Assembly: GCA_041752455.1 (NCBI GenBank)
Contig: JBGSWL010000165.1
Span: forward strand, 1 to 5,243
DNA from: JBGSWL01 sp041752455
GTDB lineage: Bacteria > Pseudomonadota > Alphaproteobacteria > Rhizobiales > Rhizobiaceae
Length of the DNA stretch: 5,243 nucleotides
Reading direction: 5' to 3'
Both the position numbers and the translations under genes were made by a program. Positions 1-4,483 of the stretch are shown here, piece after piece. Each line of letters starts with the position of its first letter. Position 1 is the first letter of the stretch. The notes under the pieces are model-generated. The model did not search any database and was not told where the DNA came from. It worked only from the letters and a program-made list of their open reading frames with translations.

Positions 1-205
1 CACGCGGCGCGCTTTGCTGGACGCTACGGGCTGGAGCCGAGGCCCTTTGTGCCTGCGGCCCGCGCAACTGGAGCACCCACGGTCCTGAAAGGTCCGGCGA
101 CAGCACCACGGGCGGGCGCGTCACATAGCGGTCCTGGGCGCCCGCAGGGCCGGAGAGAACCGAAGCCGCCAAGGCGGCAAGAACAAGCAGATGGGTATGT
201 TTCAT
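1..205 (-). CDS. Secreted hypothetical protein, 3'-truncated by window edge
   Basis: I do not recognise this gene. It reads leftward from ATG at 205-203 and stays open to the window edge (68 codons seen). Residues 1-23 form a clear Sec signal peptide: a short basic start (MKHTH), a Leu/Ala/Val core (LLVLAALAASVL), and a signal peptidase I site A-G-A before Gln24-Asp25. The mature protein starts with a Pro/Val-rich stretch, RYVTRPPVVLSPDLSGPW, then a Gln/Ala/Arg/Pro-rich low-complexity tail. A GGGAG Shine-Dalgarno sequence (minus strand, 214-218) sits 8 nt before the ATG, which supports this start. It is divergent from tag. The secretion signal is solid; the function is unknown. A small periplasmic or envelope protein is the most that can be inferred. 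Confidence 0.7.
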   Translation of the reverse strand, partial: MKHTHLLVLAALAASVLSGPAGAQDRYVTRPPVVLSPDLSGPWVLQLRGPQAQRASAPARSVQQSAPR

Positions 206-244
206 GGGGCGTACTCCCGCACATGTCGCCAAACAATGCTGACA

Positions 245-262
245 GCCCCTGTCAACAGGGGC
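245..262. other. Stem-loop (7-bp perfect stem, 4-nt loop) in divergent intergenic region
   Basis: GCCCCTG (245-251) is followed by TCAA and the exact reverse complement CAGGGGC (256-262). On the minus strand the same place contains a perfect -35-like TTGACA (complement of 250-255), about 45 bp upstream of the leftward gene's ATG, but no convincing -10 lies 16-18 bp further on. It could be an operator-like inverted repeat or part of the leftward promoter. The role is inferred; the rest of 206-384 shows no gene. Confidence 0.35.
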
Positions 263-359
263 GTAGGGGAGAGGATGACAGGGCGCTGCCGACAAAATAT
301 GAATCAAATCAGCGCCGCGGCACGAACCTTTCGGCAAGGTTAATCGCCGGTTGGCAAGG

Positions 360-369
360 ATGGTTAACC
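360..369 (-). promoter_or_regulatory. Possible CtrA half-site (TTAACCAT on minus strand)
   Basis: The plus-strand sequence ATGGTTAACC contains the reverse complement of TTAACCAT, a half-site form known for the alphaproteobacterial cell-cycle regulator CtrA. It ends 15 bp before the tag start codon. A second TTAA lies at 340-343, but the spacing does not match the full TTAA-N7-TTAA site. A GANTC methylation site for CcrM is also present at 301-305. Chance occurrence is quite possible. Confidence 0.18.
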
Positions 370-384
370 GGGTGGGGCACCGTG

Positions 385-1011
385 ATGACTGAAGGTTTGA
401 TTTCGGGTGCTGACGGACAGACCCGGTGCTGGTGGCCCGGCGACCTGCCCGACTATCTGGCCTATCATGACCATGAATGGGGCATGCCTGTCACCGACGA
501 CACGCGCCTGTTCGAAAAGCTGTGCCTTGAAGGTTTCCAGTCCGGGCTGTCCTGGCTGACGATCCTGCGAAAACGCGAGAATTTCCGCGCCGCCTTTGCG
601 GGCTTTGATATCGAAAGCGTGGCCCGCTTCACCGATGCCGATGTCGAGCGGCTGATGGGCGATCCGGGAATTGTCCGCCACCGCGGGAAGATTGTCAGCA
701 CGATCAACAATGCCGGCCGGGCCAAGGAACTGCGCGCGGAATTCGGCTCGCTTGCCCGTTACTTTTGGTCCCGCGAACCCGGACCCGAGGAGCGCCCCAC
801 GGACGTCATCAAAAGCGCCATTCCCGGCTCGACACCAACGTCGCTGGCAATCTCCAAGGATCTGAAAAAGCGTGGCTGGAGCTTTGTCGGCCCGACGACG
901 GTCTACGCGTTTTGCCAGGCCATGGGTCTCGTCAACGACCATCTGGACGGCTGCCACTGCCGGCCGAAAGTCGAGGCCGCGCGCGCCGCGCTTGACCGGA
1001 CGTCGATTTGA
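385..1011 (+). CDS. tag: DNA-3-methyladenine glycosylase I (Tag)
   Basis: This 208-aa protein is a base-excision-repair enzyme that removes 3-methyladenine from alkylated DNA in the cytoplasm. It is collinear with E. coli Tag. The zinc ligands are Cys15, His28, His186 and Cys190, with the same spacings as C4/H17/H175/C179 of the E. coli enzyme. The motif AYHDHEWG covers residues 26-33. The active-site segment CLEGFQSGLSW (47-57) holds Glu49 and Trp57, equivalent to Glu38 and Trp46. RHRGKI and KKRGWSFVGPTTVY are also conserved. The reading frame is open back to position 49, but that part has no family similarity and overlaps the divergent gene's leader, so ATG 385 was chosen. It leaves about 11 residues ahead of the usual N-terminus; a GTG sits directly before it, and the ribosome site (GGTGGGG at 371-377) is weak. 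It is probably monocistronic. Confidence 0.96.
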   Translation: MTEGLISGADGQTRCWWPGDLPDYLAYHDHEWGMPVTDDTRLFEKLCLEGFQSGLSWLTILRKRENFRAAFAGFDIESVARFTDADVERLMGDPGIVRHRGKIVSTINNAGRAKELRAEFGSLARYFWSREPGPEERPTDVIKSAIPGSTPTSLAISKDLKKRGWSFVGPTTVYAFCQAMGLVNDHLDGCHCRPKVEAARAALDRTSI

Positions 1012-1100
1012 TCCGTGCCGTGTATTTTTACGGCCACATTTCGCCCGTATGATCGAGCGTACGGAAGGGACGCCGATCACCAACCCCTCTGGAGGTTTCG

Positions 1101-1547
1101 ATGTCTATCAGGAAACTCGTTACAGCTGCGTCAATCGCGATTGCGGCTCTTCTCGTCACGCTGCCGACAGCCTCGGCGCAATCGACGAACACAGGCACCG
1201 GCGCGGACCAGGCCGGACCGCGCAATTCCGAATATCAGCGCAATGGCAACTGGAACGGCCGCATCATCATTCGCGGTGGATACCCGTCGTGGAATGGCTA
1301 TCGCGGCTGGAATGAACGTCGTGCCGGCCACCGCTTCTATCGCGGTTACTGGTTCCCCACCGCTGCTTTTGCGATCACGATCGCACCGCGTCCGATCTAT
1401 CGCACCGGACCGCGCTACACGATCGCGCTTCCGGCCCGTCACGTTGCCTGGTGCGAAAACCGCTACCGGACCTATCGCATCTCGGACAACAGCTACGCTT
1501 ACAAGGTCGGCCAGCGCACGTCGTGCAAGTCGCCTTACTGGCGGTAG
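1101..1547 (+). CDS. Secreted BA14K-like protein
   Basis: This 148-aa precursor has a Sec signal peptide at residues 1-26 (MSIRKL, then a hydrophobic Ala/Ile/Leu core, ending in ASA before Gln27). The middle part (about 30-100) is rich in Asn, Arg, Gly, Trp and Tyr and contains a short hydrophobic stretch, FPTAAFAITIAP. The C-terminus carries a BA14K-type signature: HVAWCENRYRTY (114-125), then Cys142 within CKSPYW. Cys118 and Cys142 probably form a disulfide. BA14K proteins are small exported proteins of Hyphomicrobiales; the Brucella member is an immunoreactive, lectin-like protein important for surface properties. A strong ribosome site, GGAGG at 1091-1095, lies 5 nt before ATG 1101 and fixes the start. 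It is convergent with the DUF305 gene, with a palindromic repeat pair between them. The family assignment rests on the C-terminal motif; the exact role is not known. Confidence 0.82.
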   Translation: MSIRKLVTAASIAIAALLVTLPTASAQSTNTGTGADQAGPRNSEYQRNGNWNGRIIIRGGYPSWNGYRGWNERRAGHRFYRGYWFPTAAFAITIAPRPIYRTGPRYTIALPARHVAWCENRYRTYRISDNSYAYKVGQRTSCKSPYWR

Positions 1548-1554
1548 CGCCTCT

Positions 1555-1614
1555 ACCCTCCCCTCAAGGGGGAGGGTCGGATGGCGAGCTCGTCGAGCCG
1601 TCCGGGGTGGGGGT
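1555..1614 (+). repeat. GC-rich palindromic repeat unit, copy A1
   Basis: It starts 8 bp after the BA14K-like stop codon. The first 23 bp (1555-1577) form a hairpin: ACCCTCCCC pairs with GGGGAGGGT around a short TCAAG loop. A second, weaker stem (GGATGGC at 1579-1585 with GCCGTCC at 1597-1603) follows, and the unit ends in GGGGTGGGGGT (1604-1614). It faces copy A2 as an inverted repeat. It may serve as a bidirectional transcription barrier for the convergent genes, although no T-tract follows the hairpin. Confidence 0.85.
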
Positions 1615-1630
1615 ATTGCCTTACCCATTC

Positions 1631-1678
1631 ACCCCCACCCCCTCGCTCCGCTCGGACCCTCCCCTCAAGGGGGAGGGT
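1631..1678 (-). repeat. GC-rich palindromic repeat unit, copy A2 (inverted relative to A1)
   Basis: It begins with ACCCCCACCCC (1631-1641), the exact reverse complement of the end of A1, and finishes with the same 23-bp hairpin sequence (1656-1678) as found at 1555-1577. Sixteen bases separate A1 and A2. The middle parts differ: this copy has only a short TCCG/CGGA stem (1648-1657). It ends 11 bp before the stop codon of the DUF305 gene, so the pair fills the whole gap between the convergent genes. Confidence 0.85.
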
Positions 1679-1689
1679 AACCGGCGCCC

Positions 1690-2091
1690 TTACTGACCCT
1701 GCTTGGCCAGCCAAGCTTTCATCTGGGCAATCTCCGGCCCTTGCGCCGCAATGATCGCCTCGGCCAGTGCGCGCATTTCCGGATCATCACCATATTCAAG
1801 CTGGATCTCGGCCATCGCCACGGCGCCCTCGTGGTGGGCGATCATGCCTTTGGCAAAGTCCACATCCGAATCCCCGGTGAACTCGATGTCCATGCCCGCA
1901 TGCATTTCGGCATTGGCCTTGGCGTAAGCCTGGCTTGACGGGCCCTGGTCGCCCTTCGGCGTACCCATGGTCGACATGTCATGGCCCATTGCAGAATGGT
2001 CCATCGGCTGGTTGGCGGTCTGCGACAGGGCGGCGCCGACAAGTCCGGCGGTCACAACTGCGGCTGCGAGAACGGCGTGAAACGTGCGCAT
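1690..2091 (-). CDS. DUF305 family periplasmic protein, probable metal-binding
   Basis: This 133-aa precursor belongs to the DUF305 family, ferritin-like four-helix proteins often found near copper-handling genes. Residues 1 to about 26 are a signal peptide (MRTFHAVLAAAVVTAG, then a small-residue segment). Next comes a Met/His-rich stretch, MDHSAMGHDMSTMG (30-43), typical of periplasmic copper ligands. The DUF305 core follows: DFAKGMIAHHEGAVAMAEI (78-96) with the His86-His87 pair, then the second helix motif with Gln117, Glu120-Ile121, Met124 and Trp127. An in-frame ATG exists at 2142, but ATG 2091 has a GAAGGA ribosome site 8 nt upstream (2100-2105) and puts the signal peptide at the N-terminus. 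No copper transporter or oxidase gene is adjacent, so copper binding is inferred from composition and family only. Confidence 0.92.
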   Translation of the reverse strand: MRTFHAVLAAAVVTAGLVGAALSQTANQPMDHSAMGHDMSTMGTPKGDQGPSSQAYAKANAEMHAGMDIEFTGDSDVDFAKGMIAHHEGAVAMAEIQLEYGDDPEMRALAEAIIAAQGPEIAQMKAWLAKQGQ

Positions 2092-2124
2092 GGGCAAAAT
2101 CCTTCTGGTTGAACGGAAGATGGC

Positions 2125-2153
2125 ATCTAGGGCCGTGCGCAATCGATGACAAA
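2125..2153 (-). promoter_or_regulatory. Predicted sigma-70 promoter of the DUF305 gene
   Basis: Reading leftward, TTTGTC (complement of 2148-2153) and CTAGAT (complement of 2125-2130) are separated by exactly 17 bp. They match the rhizobial consensus CTTGAC-N17-CTATAT at 4 of 6 and 5 of 6 positions. Transcription would start near 2118, giving a leader of about 27 nt that includes the ribosome site. It was found by eye and is not proven. Confidence 0.42.
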
Positions 2154-2161
2154 TGACAGTG

Positions 2162-2189
2162 GCGTCATCGTGGCGGCCAGCGGTGACGC
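2162..2189 (-). terminator. Weak stem-loop after the lipoprotein gene
   Basis: GCGTCA (2162-2167) and TGACGC (2184-2189) are inverted 6-bp arms around a 16-nt GC-rich loop, 13 bp downstream of the lipoprotein stop codon on the minus strand. No T-tract follows, so a terminator role is uncertain. It also lies just upstream of the predicted DUF305 promoter and could be an operator. Confidence 0.22.
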
Positions 2190-2202
2190 AGGGCCAGCTG
2201 TC

Positions 2203-2616
2203 CTATTTCCGGTAACGCCCCTCGACATGCGAACCCGGTATTTCCCAGACAAGGACATTGCCTTCTTTCCGCAGGAGAATGCCGGTAAAGCCGCGCGTGT
2301 CCGGTGTATGGTCAGGCGCGATGGTTCGCTTGCCTGAAGGGATCAGGGCAATGTTGTTGCCATGCTGTGTCCAGCAGCCTTTGCCGTATTGGTCATTGGC
2401 CCCATAGGCCAGATAGAACTCGAACGAGCCGTCCTTGCGCATCAACAGTTGCGAGCCCGTCTCCGGCACGCCGTCCAGCACGTACCGGCCAGGCACCGAG
2501 GCATCGCCCTTGCCGCAGGCCGGTCCCAGCTTTGCACCGCCGCCGTCGCTCGCGCCGCTCGTGCAGGCCGCAAGTGTCGCCACGCAAACAACAAGAAGTC
2601 CCATTCGCATGCGCAT
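2203..2616 (-). CDS. Hypothetical lipoprotein
   Basis: This 137-aa precursor has a lipoprotein signal peptide: MRMRM, a hydrophobic core (GLLVVCVATL) and the lipobox Leu15-Ala16-Ala17-Cys18, so the mature protein would be lipidated at Cys18. After a Ser/Gly/Asp linker, the globular part (about 32-137) alternates short beta-like segments: GRYVLDG, QLLMRKDGSFEFYLAYG, GCWTQHGNNIALI, and near the end LLRKEGNVLVWEIP. Cys34 and a Cys in GKGCW could pair. This suggests a small beta-sandwich or barrel domain, but I do not recognise a named family. The frame is open upstream to 2766, but a GGAAGGA ribosome site (2622-2628) lies 5 nt before ATG 2616, and only this start (or the Met codons 2 and 4 positions later) gives a signal peptide. 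It is divergent from hisS; the DUF305 gene follows 111 bp downstream on the same strand. Confidence 0.77.
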   Translation of the reverse strand: MRMRMGLLVVCVATLAACTSGASDGGGAKLGPACGKGDASVPGRYVLDGVPETGSQLLMRKDGSFEFYLAYGANDQYGKGCWTQHGNNIALIPSGKRTIAPDHTPDTRGFTGILLRKEGNVLVWEIPGSHVEGRYRK

Positions 2617-2723
2617 GTTTGTCCTTCCCCCGAATGCAGCCCCGCCCAAATTCTGCTCCAGTTTTTGAAGCCGCGCCAGCCCCGCCTTGCTTGCACAAGG
2701 TGGAGCCGGTAGGAGACGCGGGA

Positions 2724-2749
2724 CCCAGTTCCCAAGCCCCCAAGGCCCC
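2724..2749 (-). promoter_or_regulatory. Canonical G-quadruplex motif in the hisS leader (template strand)
   Basis: The plus strand has four C-runs (2724-2726, 2731-2733, 2737-2741, 2746-2749) separated by 4, 3 and 4 bases. The minus strand therefore carries a G3+N1-7 four-run quadruplex motif that ends 7 bp from the hisS start codon. It lies on the template strand for hisS. No clear -35/-10 pair was found in 2617-2755, and no strong ribosome site precedes hisS (only AAGG at 2742-2745). The motif is directly visible; a regulatory effect is speculative. Confidence 0.4.
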
Positions 2750-2755
2750 AATTCC

Positions 2756-4306
2756 ATGTCCGACAAGAAGCAGAAGCAGCAGAAACTGAAGGCCCGTCAG
2801 CCACGCGGCTTTGTCGATCGCTCCGCCGCCGACATCCGCGCGACCGAGGAGATGATGGCCAAGATCAAGGCCGTCTACGAGCGCTACGGTTTCGACCCGG
2901 TCGAGACGCCGATGTTCGAATACACCGACTGCCTCGGCAAGTTCCTGCCCGATACCGACCGGCCGAACGAGGGCGTGTTTTCGGTGCAGGACGATGACGA
3001 ACAGTGGATGAGCCTGCGCTACGACCTGACCGCGCCGCTCGCCCGCCATGTGGCCGAAAACATCAACGAGATCGCGCTGCCCTACCGCACCTACCGGGCG
3101 GGCTGGGTATTCCGCAACGAAAAGCCCGGCCCCGGTCGATTCCGCCAGTTCATGCAGTTCGATGCCGATACCGTCGGCGCACCCGGCGTCCAGGCGGATG
3201 CCGAAATGTGCATGATGATGGCCGATGTGATGGAAGCGCTGGGGATCAAGCGCGGGGATTACGTGATCCGGGTGAACAACCGGAAAGTGCTGGACGGCGT
3301 GATGGAGGCGATCGGCCTTGGCGGCGACGAGAACGTCGAACGGCGCCTCACCGTCCTGCGCGCCATCGACAAGCTGGACCGCCTCGGCATCGACGGCGTG
3401 CGCCAGTTGCTGGGCGAGGGCCGCAAGGACGAAAGTGGGGATTTCACGAAGGGCGCGGGGTTGGATGAAGGCAACGCTGACAAAGTCCTTCAGTTCCTTG
3501 ATATTCTGCGCGTCAATGATCGCGGCTACGCAAAAATCGAGCCTGCGCATGAACTCAGGGATTTCCAAGGCTACATCAATTGGCTTTTGAATTATTCTGA
3601 AGTTGGGCCGACTGGGCGACTAGGTGGCGAAGAATTAAAATCGATCGGTGAAATCGTTCGCGCCTGCGGCTACGGCCCCGACCGCATCCGGATCGACCCC
3701 TCCGTCGTCCGTGGCCTCGAATACTACACCGGCCCGGTCTACGAGGCCGAACTCCTGTTCGATATCACCAATGAAAAGGGCGAGAAGGTCCAGTTCGGCT
3801 CGGTCGGCGGCGGTGGTCGCTATGACGGTCTGGTGAAACGCTTCACCGGGCAGGACGTGCCCGCGACCGGCTTTTCCATCGGCGTCTCGCGCCTGATGAC
3901 GGCGCTGAAGAACCTCGGCAAGCTGGGGCAGGATGACGTTATCGCGCCGGTGCTCGTCACCGTCATGGATGGCGACACCGACGCGCTCGGCCGCTACCAG
4001 AAAATGGTGCAGGATCTCCGCAATGCCGGCATCCGCGCCGAAATGTACCAGGGCAACTGGAAGAAGTTTCCCAACCAGTTGCGCTATGCGGACCGGCGCG
4101 ATTGCCCGGTTGTCATCATCCAGGGCACGGACGAGCGGGCGCAGGGCAAGCTCCAGATCAAGGATATGATCGAAGGCAAGCGCCAGGCCGCCGCCATTGA
4201 ATCTAACGCCGAATACCGCGCCGCCCGCCCCGGCCAGTTCGAGATCGACGAGGCTGATCTGGTGGCCGAAGTGGCGAAACTGCTGGATGCGCAGAAAGCG
4301 GGGTAG
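2756..4306 (+). CDS. hisS: Histidyl-tRNA synthetase (HisRS), alphaproteobacterial type
   Basis: This 516-aa class II aminoacyl-tRNA synthetase charges tRNA-His with histidine in the cytoplasm. Motif 2 spans about 110-141 (YRTYRAGWVFRNEKPGPGRF, then FMQFDADTVG). The histidine-binding motif is RGLEYYTGPVYE (319-330), followed by GSVGGGGRYDG (348-358) and motif 3, ATGFSIGVSRL (370-380). An anticodon-binding domain occupies about 396-510. It is longer than the roughly 424-aa E. coli enzyme, with an extended N-terminus and a larger insertion between motif 2 and the histidine motif. ATG 2756 gives a Lys/Gln-rich start leading into ARQPRGFVDR, as I expect in this lineage; the frame extends upstream to a TTG at 2687 with no support. 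Codons 242-302 are strikingly richer in A/T third positions than the flanks. A repeat pair begins 7 bp after the stop, then DUF559 and hisZ follow. Confidence 0.97.
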   Translation: MSDKKQKQQKLKARQPRGFVDRSAADIRATEEMMAKIKAVYERYGFDPVETPMFEYTDCLGKFLPDTDRPNEGVFSVQDDDEQWMSLRYDLTAPLARHVAENINEIALPYRTYRAGWVFRNEKPGPGRFRQFMQFDADTVGAPGVQADAEMCMMMADVMEALGIKRGDYVIRVNNRKVLDGVMEAIGLGGDENVERRLTVLRAIDKLDRLGIDGVRQLLGEGRKDESGDFTKGAGLDEGNADKVLQFLDILRVNDRGYAKIEPAHELRDFQGYINWLLNYSEVGPTGRLGGEELKSIGEIVRACGYGPDRIRIDPSVVRGLEYYTGPVYEAELLFDITNEKGEKVQFGSVGGGGRYDGLVKRFTGQDVPATGFSIGVSRLMTALKNLGKLGQDDVIAPVLVTVMDGDTDALGRYQKMVQDLRNAGIRAEMYQGNWKKFPNQLRYADRRDCPVVIIQGTDERAQGKLQIKDMIEGKRQAAAIESNAEYRAARPGQFEIDEADLVAEVAKLLDAQKAG

Positions 4307-4312
4307 GGGACG

Positions 4313-4367
4313 ACCCCCACCCTCTATCCCTCCCCCGCCTGCGGGGGAGGGGGACACCGGCATCGCG
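4313..4367 (-). repeat. GC-rich palindromic repeat unit, copy B1
   Basis: It begins 7 bp after the hisS stop. The 24-bp outer arm (4313-4336) starts ACCCCCACCCTCTATCCC and is the perfect reverse complement of 4448-4471 in copy B2. Within it, CCCTCCCCC (4328-4336) pairs with GGGGGAGGG (4343-4351) across a GCCTGC loop. The match to B2 continues imperfectly through GGGGACACCGGCATCGCG. It would be transcribed as part of any hisS-DUF559-hisZ mRNA and could act as an attenuator or an mRNA-processing site. Confidence 0.88.
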
Positions 4368-4414
4368 TGGCCTACTTTTCCCTTTGCGCCAAGCGCCTGG
4401 TATGGAATGTCGGG

Positions 4415-4471
4415 CGCAATGCTGGCGTCCCCCTCCCACTCTTCAGAGGGGGAGGGATAGAGGGTGGGGGT
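4415..4471 (+). repeat. GC-rich palindromic repeat unit, copy B2 (inverted relative to B1), with G-quadruplex motif
   Basis: This is an inverted copy of B1. Its inner hairpin joins CCCTCCC (4431-4437) and CTCT (4439-4442) with AGAG (4445-4448) and GGGAGGG (4450-4456). Its outer arm 4448-4471 is identical to the complement of B1's arm. G-runs at 4448-4452, 4454-4456, 4462-4464 and 4466-4470, with loops of 1, 5 and 1 nt, form a canonical quadruplex motif in the mRNA sense, 13 nt ahead of the DUF559 start codon. The unique 47-bp centre between B1 and B2 carries TTGCGCC (4384-4390), whose complement GGCGCAA (4413-4419) overlaps B2, so the whole block could fold as one long cruciform. Confidence 0.88.
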
Positions 4472-4483
4472 GCATCCGCAGAC

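Noticed and set aside
24..236. 70-codon minus-strand frame at the left end
   Set aside because: It is in a different frame from the signal-peptide gene starting at 205, which has a ribosome site and a clear secretion signal; this frame has neither.
49..384. N-terminal extension of tag back to position 49
   Set aside because: The extension has no Tag similarity, is low-complexity, and covers the divergent gene and its leader. The family N-terminus fits ATG 385.
364..1083. 239-codon open frame antisense to tag
   Set aside because: Tag has its zinc ligands and catalytic residues on the plus strand; the antisense frame is a GC-driven shadow.
1555..1678. CRISPR array
   Set aside because: Only two 23-bp identical palindromes are present, inside larger inverted units; there is no regular spacer series and there are no cas genes.
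1451..1696. Open frames running through repeat pair A on the plus strand
   Set aside because: They overlap the BA14K-like gene out of frame and then translate repeat sequence, with no start signals or homology.
2685..2718. hisS promoter with -35 at CTTGCT and -10 17 bp downstream
   Set aside because: The -10 position (GTAGGA) matches the consensus poorly. The CCTTG/CAAGG 5-bp inverted repeat at 2685-2700 is too short to call.
2393..3568. 391-codon open frame on the minus strand across hisS and the leader
   Set aside because: It is antisense to a clearly conserved HisRS and reflects high GC at third positions. The composition (repetitive His/Ala/Val) shows no domain or signal, and it overlaps the real lipoprotein gene in another frame.
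4367..4483. N-terminal extension of the DUF559 protein through repeat B2
   Set aside because: It would only translate the palindromic repeat (Gly/Pro/Leu-rich) and lies outside the DUF559 domain.
4307..4483. Classical insertion sequence or transposon ends
   Set aside because: There are inverted repeats but no transposase gene, and no direct target duplication was found at the edges. It fits a palindromic repeat element better.
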